NCBI GenBank assembly: GCA_937891805.1
Contig: CALATK010000252.1
Location: 1 to 6,833, forward strand
Direction of reading: 5' to 3'
DNA length: 6,833 nucleotides
DNA from: an uncultured Fibrobacter sp.
Lineage (GTDB): Bacteria; Fibrobacterota; Fibrobacteria; Fibrobacterales; Fibrobacteraceae
In this document: positions 5,547 through 6,833 of the stretch, in pieces
Layout: every line of letters starts with the position of its first letter
Numbering within the stretch: the first letter of the stretch is position 1
The notes under the pieces: model-generated
Database searches by the model: none
The model's input: the letters and a program-made list of their open reading frames with translations, nothing else
Told to the model about the DNA's origin: nothing
Position numbers and translations under genes: made by a program

Positions 5547-6437
5547 GTGGCCGGCGAAAACAAGTACATCCATAACGCCCTCAAGCAAGTCCACCTGGAA
5601 ACATCCTGCACCTCCATCAACGGATTTTCCATTTCCGGGCTTGCGACCTATTTGCAGTTTCCCGAACTGGACTTTGTGGTCGACATGGGCGAATGCCCTC
5701 TTTCGGCCACATCCATCAACCATGTGTTTTTGACCCACGCCCACGGAGACCATGCCCGTTGCCTCATGCGTCACCACAGCCTCCGCAAGATGATGGGCGT
5801 CGAGCGCGACAGCGTTTACTACATGCCGGCCTCCATTGCCAAAGGGGCAAAGGAATGGATTCGTGCCGAGGCCATGTTCGAAGGAGTCCCCGAAACCAAG
5901 TTCCGGCTGCCTGAAATTTGTGCCGTAGAAGCGGGAGCGATGATTCCGCTGCGGTACCGCAAGGACCTGGTGCTGAAACCCTTTGACGTAAAGCATTCCG
6001 TGCCTGCCATGGGAGCGACCCTGTTCCTGCACAAGCGGAAGCTAAAAGATGAATACCTGGGAAAAACTCCTGGCGAAATCATCGAACTCCGCAAGTCCGG
6101 CGTAGAGATTACCCGTGAAGTCTATGAGCCCCTGATAAGTTTCATGGGCGACTGCCTGGGAGAAAGCCTCAAGGAGAATCCTGAAATTTTCAAGTCCAAA
6201 ATCCTTGTGACTGAATGCACCTTTTTGGACGACGAGGACGAACCCATGAGCCGCAAGAAGGGCCACACCCACCTGCAGCACATCGTCAATACCCTGGAAA
6301 AATTCGACGGCGAAATCGCCTGCGAAAAAATCATCCTCACTCACTTTTCCATGAAGTATTCCGAAAGGCATATCCGCGAAATGCTGGACAAGAAAATGCC
6401 TGAAAAGTTCAAGGAAAGAATTATCCCCTTTATCTAA
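5547..6437 (+). CDS. rnz: tRNase Z-like metallo-beta-lactamase (plant TRZ1/TRZ2-like short form)
   Basis: A 296-residue protein starting at GTG, 5 bp after the lipoprotein stop. It has the metallo-beta-lactamase metal site: H64-A-H66-G-D68-H69 (THAHGDH), H150 (DVKHSVPAMG), D202 (SFMGDC), H240 (KKGHTHLQH) and H266 (LTHFSMKY). These match the spacing of RNase Z ligands. The segments LKDEYLG, SGVEIT, TECTFLDD and ILTHFS, and the opening GLATYLQFPELDFVVDMGECP, resemble the short plant tRNase Z enzymes more than the usual RNase BN/ElaC form. RNase Z is an endonuclease that cuts tRNA precursors after the discriminator base; CCA is then added. The neighbouring trmB and the CCA-less tRNA-Pro in this window fit that role. 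Activity on tRNA rather than another phosphodiester or ester is inference. The gene is translationally linked to trmB. Confidence 0.85.
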   Translation: MAGENKYIHNALKQVHLETSCTSINGFSISGLATYLQFPELDFVVDMGECPLSATSINHVFLTHAHGDHARCLMRHHSLRKMMGVERDSVYYMPASIAKGAKEWIRAEAMFEGVPETKFRLPEICAVEAGAMIPLRYRKDLVLKPFDVKHSVPAMGATLFLHKRKLKDEYLGKTPGEIIELRKSGVEITREVYEPLISFMGDCLGESLKENPEIFKSKILVTECTFLDDEDEPMSRKKGHTHLQHIVNTLEKFDGEIACEKIILTHFSMKYSERHIREMLDKKMPEKFKERIIPFI

Positions 6438-6438
6438 G

Positions 6439-6833
6439 ATGGAAAAAGAAGAAAAAGAAATTGTAGTTCCTGAATTTTACAGGGACCTGAATGAAGACCC
6501 CGAAAAGAAGGGGCTCTGGCACTACGTGTTCCGGAGCGACGACGGACGAAAGCCTATCCGCACGCCCGACGGCAAGCCCCACAAGCTCCCCTTCCAATGG
6601 AAGGACATGTTCCCGAACGAAAACGGCCACATCGAAGTGGAAATCGGCAGCGGCAAAGGGACCTTCATGATCGAATACGCCCAGAAGCATCCGGATTACT
6701 TTATCATGGGAAGCGAATGGGACTACACCTGGGCGGCATTTGCCCATACGCGAATGGAAAGCCGAAAGGTTCTGAACAATGCTGCCATGCTCCGGGGAGA
6801 CGTGTTCTACTTTTTGCGGGATGCCGTCAAGGA
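6439..6833 (+). CDS. trmB: tRNA (guanine-N7-)-methyltransferase TrmB (partial, 3' end off the right edge)
   Basis: The first 131 codons of a Rossmann-fold methyltransferase starting at ATG, one base after the tRNase Z-like stop (TAA-G-ATG), so coupling is likely. IEVEIGSGKGTFMIEYAQKH is the SAM-binding motif I of the TrmB family (usually LEIGxGxGxFLxxxAxxxP). It is followed by FIMGSEWDYTWAAFAHTR, where the family has a FIGIE acidic strand end, and by NNAAMLRGDVFYFL, the N..LxxxDA-type segment. TrmB makes m7G46 in the variable loop of tRNAs, using S-adenosylmethionine. The N-terminal extension of about 60 residues before motif I is charged; this length is usual for the family. The tRNA-binding C-terminal half lies outside the window. 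All 13 glutamates seen use GAA. Confidence 0.9.
   Translation, partial: MEKEEKEIVVPEFYRDLNEDPEKKGLWHYVFRSDDGRKPIRTPDGKPHKLPFQWKDMFPNENGHIEVEIGSGKGTFMIEYAQKHPDYFIMGSEWDYTWAAFAHTRMESRKVLNNAAMLRGDVFYFLRDAVK

Noticed and set aside
1..6833. Mobile element, CRISPR array or phage attachment site, including integration at the tRNA gene
   Set aside because: No transposase or integrase gene, no direct repeat of the tRNA 3' end and no regularly spaced repeats were seen. The GH2 gene next to the tRNA has codon use like the trmB-side genes.

Overview
The window most likely comes from a Fibrobacter species. The main evidence is a lipoprotein carrying the Fibrobacter succinogenes major paralogous (FISUMP) domain. 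TATATTT promoter boxes, strong GAA preference for glutamate in most genes and a large cytoplasmic family 2 glycoside hydrolase agree with a plant-fibre-degrading member of the Fibrobacterota. The genus call is inference from protein family content, not from a marker gene.

Layout. Positions 1-1806 hold a leftward two-gene unit. The upstream gene is a Ser/Thr/Asp-rich FISUMP surface lipoprotein (670-1806). Nine bases or fewer after it comes an Old Yellow Enzyme-type flavin oxidoreductase (1-660) that runs off the left edge. It has an unusual N-terminus with a signal-like segment and a CxxCH haem-type motif, and its glutamate codons switch from GAA to GAG at the barrel. Positions 1807-1901 are an A-tract-rich divergent promoter region. 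A tRNA-Pro(UGG) gene (1902-1975) and a short GC hairpin follow. Then comes a 942-residue cytoplasmic GH2-family protein (2025-4853), closed by a strong intrinsic terminator (4877-4905).

The right end (4948-6833) is a tightly packed rightward operon: a small lipoprotein of unknown function, a tRNase Z-like metallo-beta-lactamase resembling the short plant TRZ1/TRZ2 enzymes, and the start of trmB (tRNA guanine-N7 methyltransferase), which is cut by the right edge. The gaps are 5 bp and 1 bp.

How the genes relate. The right operon and the tRNA gene share a tRNA-maturation theme: the tRNA-Pro has no encoded CCA, the situation in which RNase Z trims the 3' end before CCA addition. The left unit appears to make envelope-facing proteins. 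The GH2 protein would act on imported oligosaccharides if active, but both of its catalytic motifs look altered. I found no mobile element, CRISPR array or complete previously undescribed system. The most unusual items are the CxxCH/flavin-enzyme fusion and the GH2 active-site changes.
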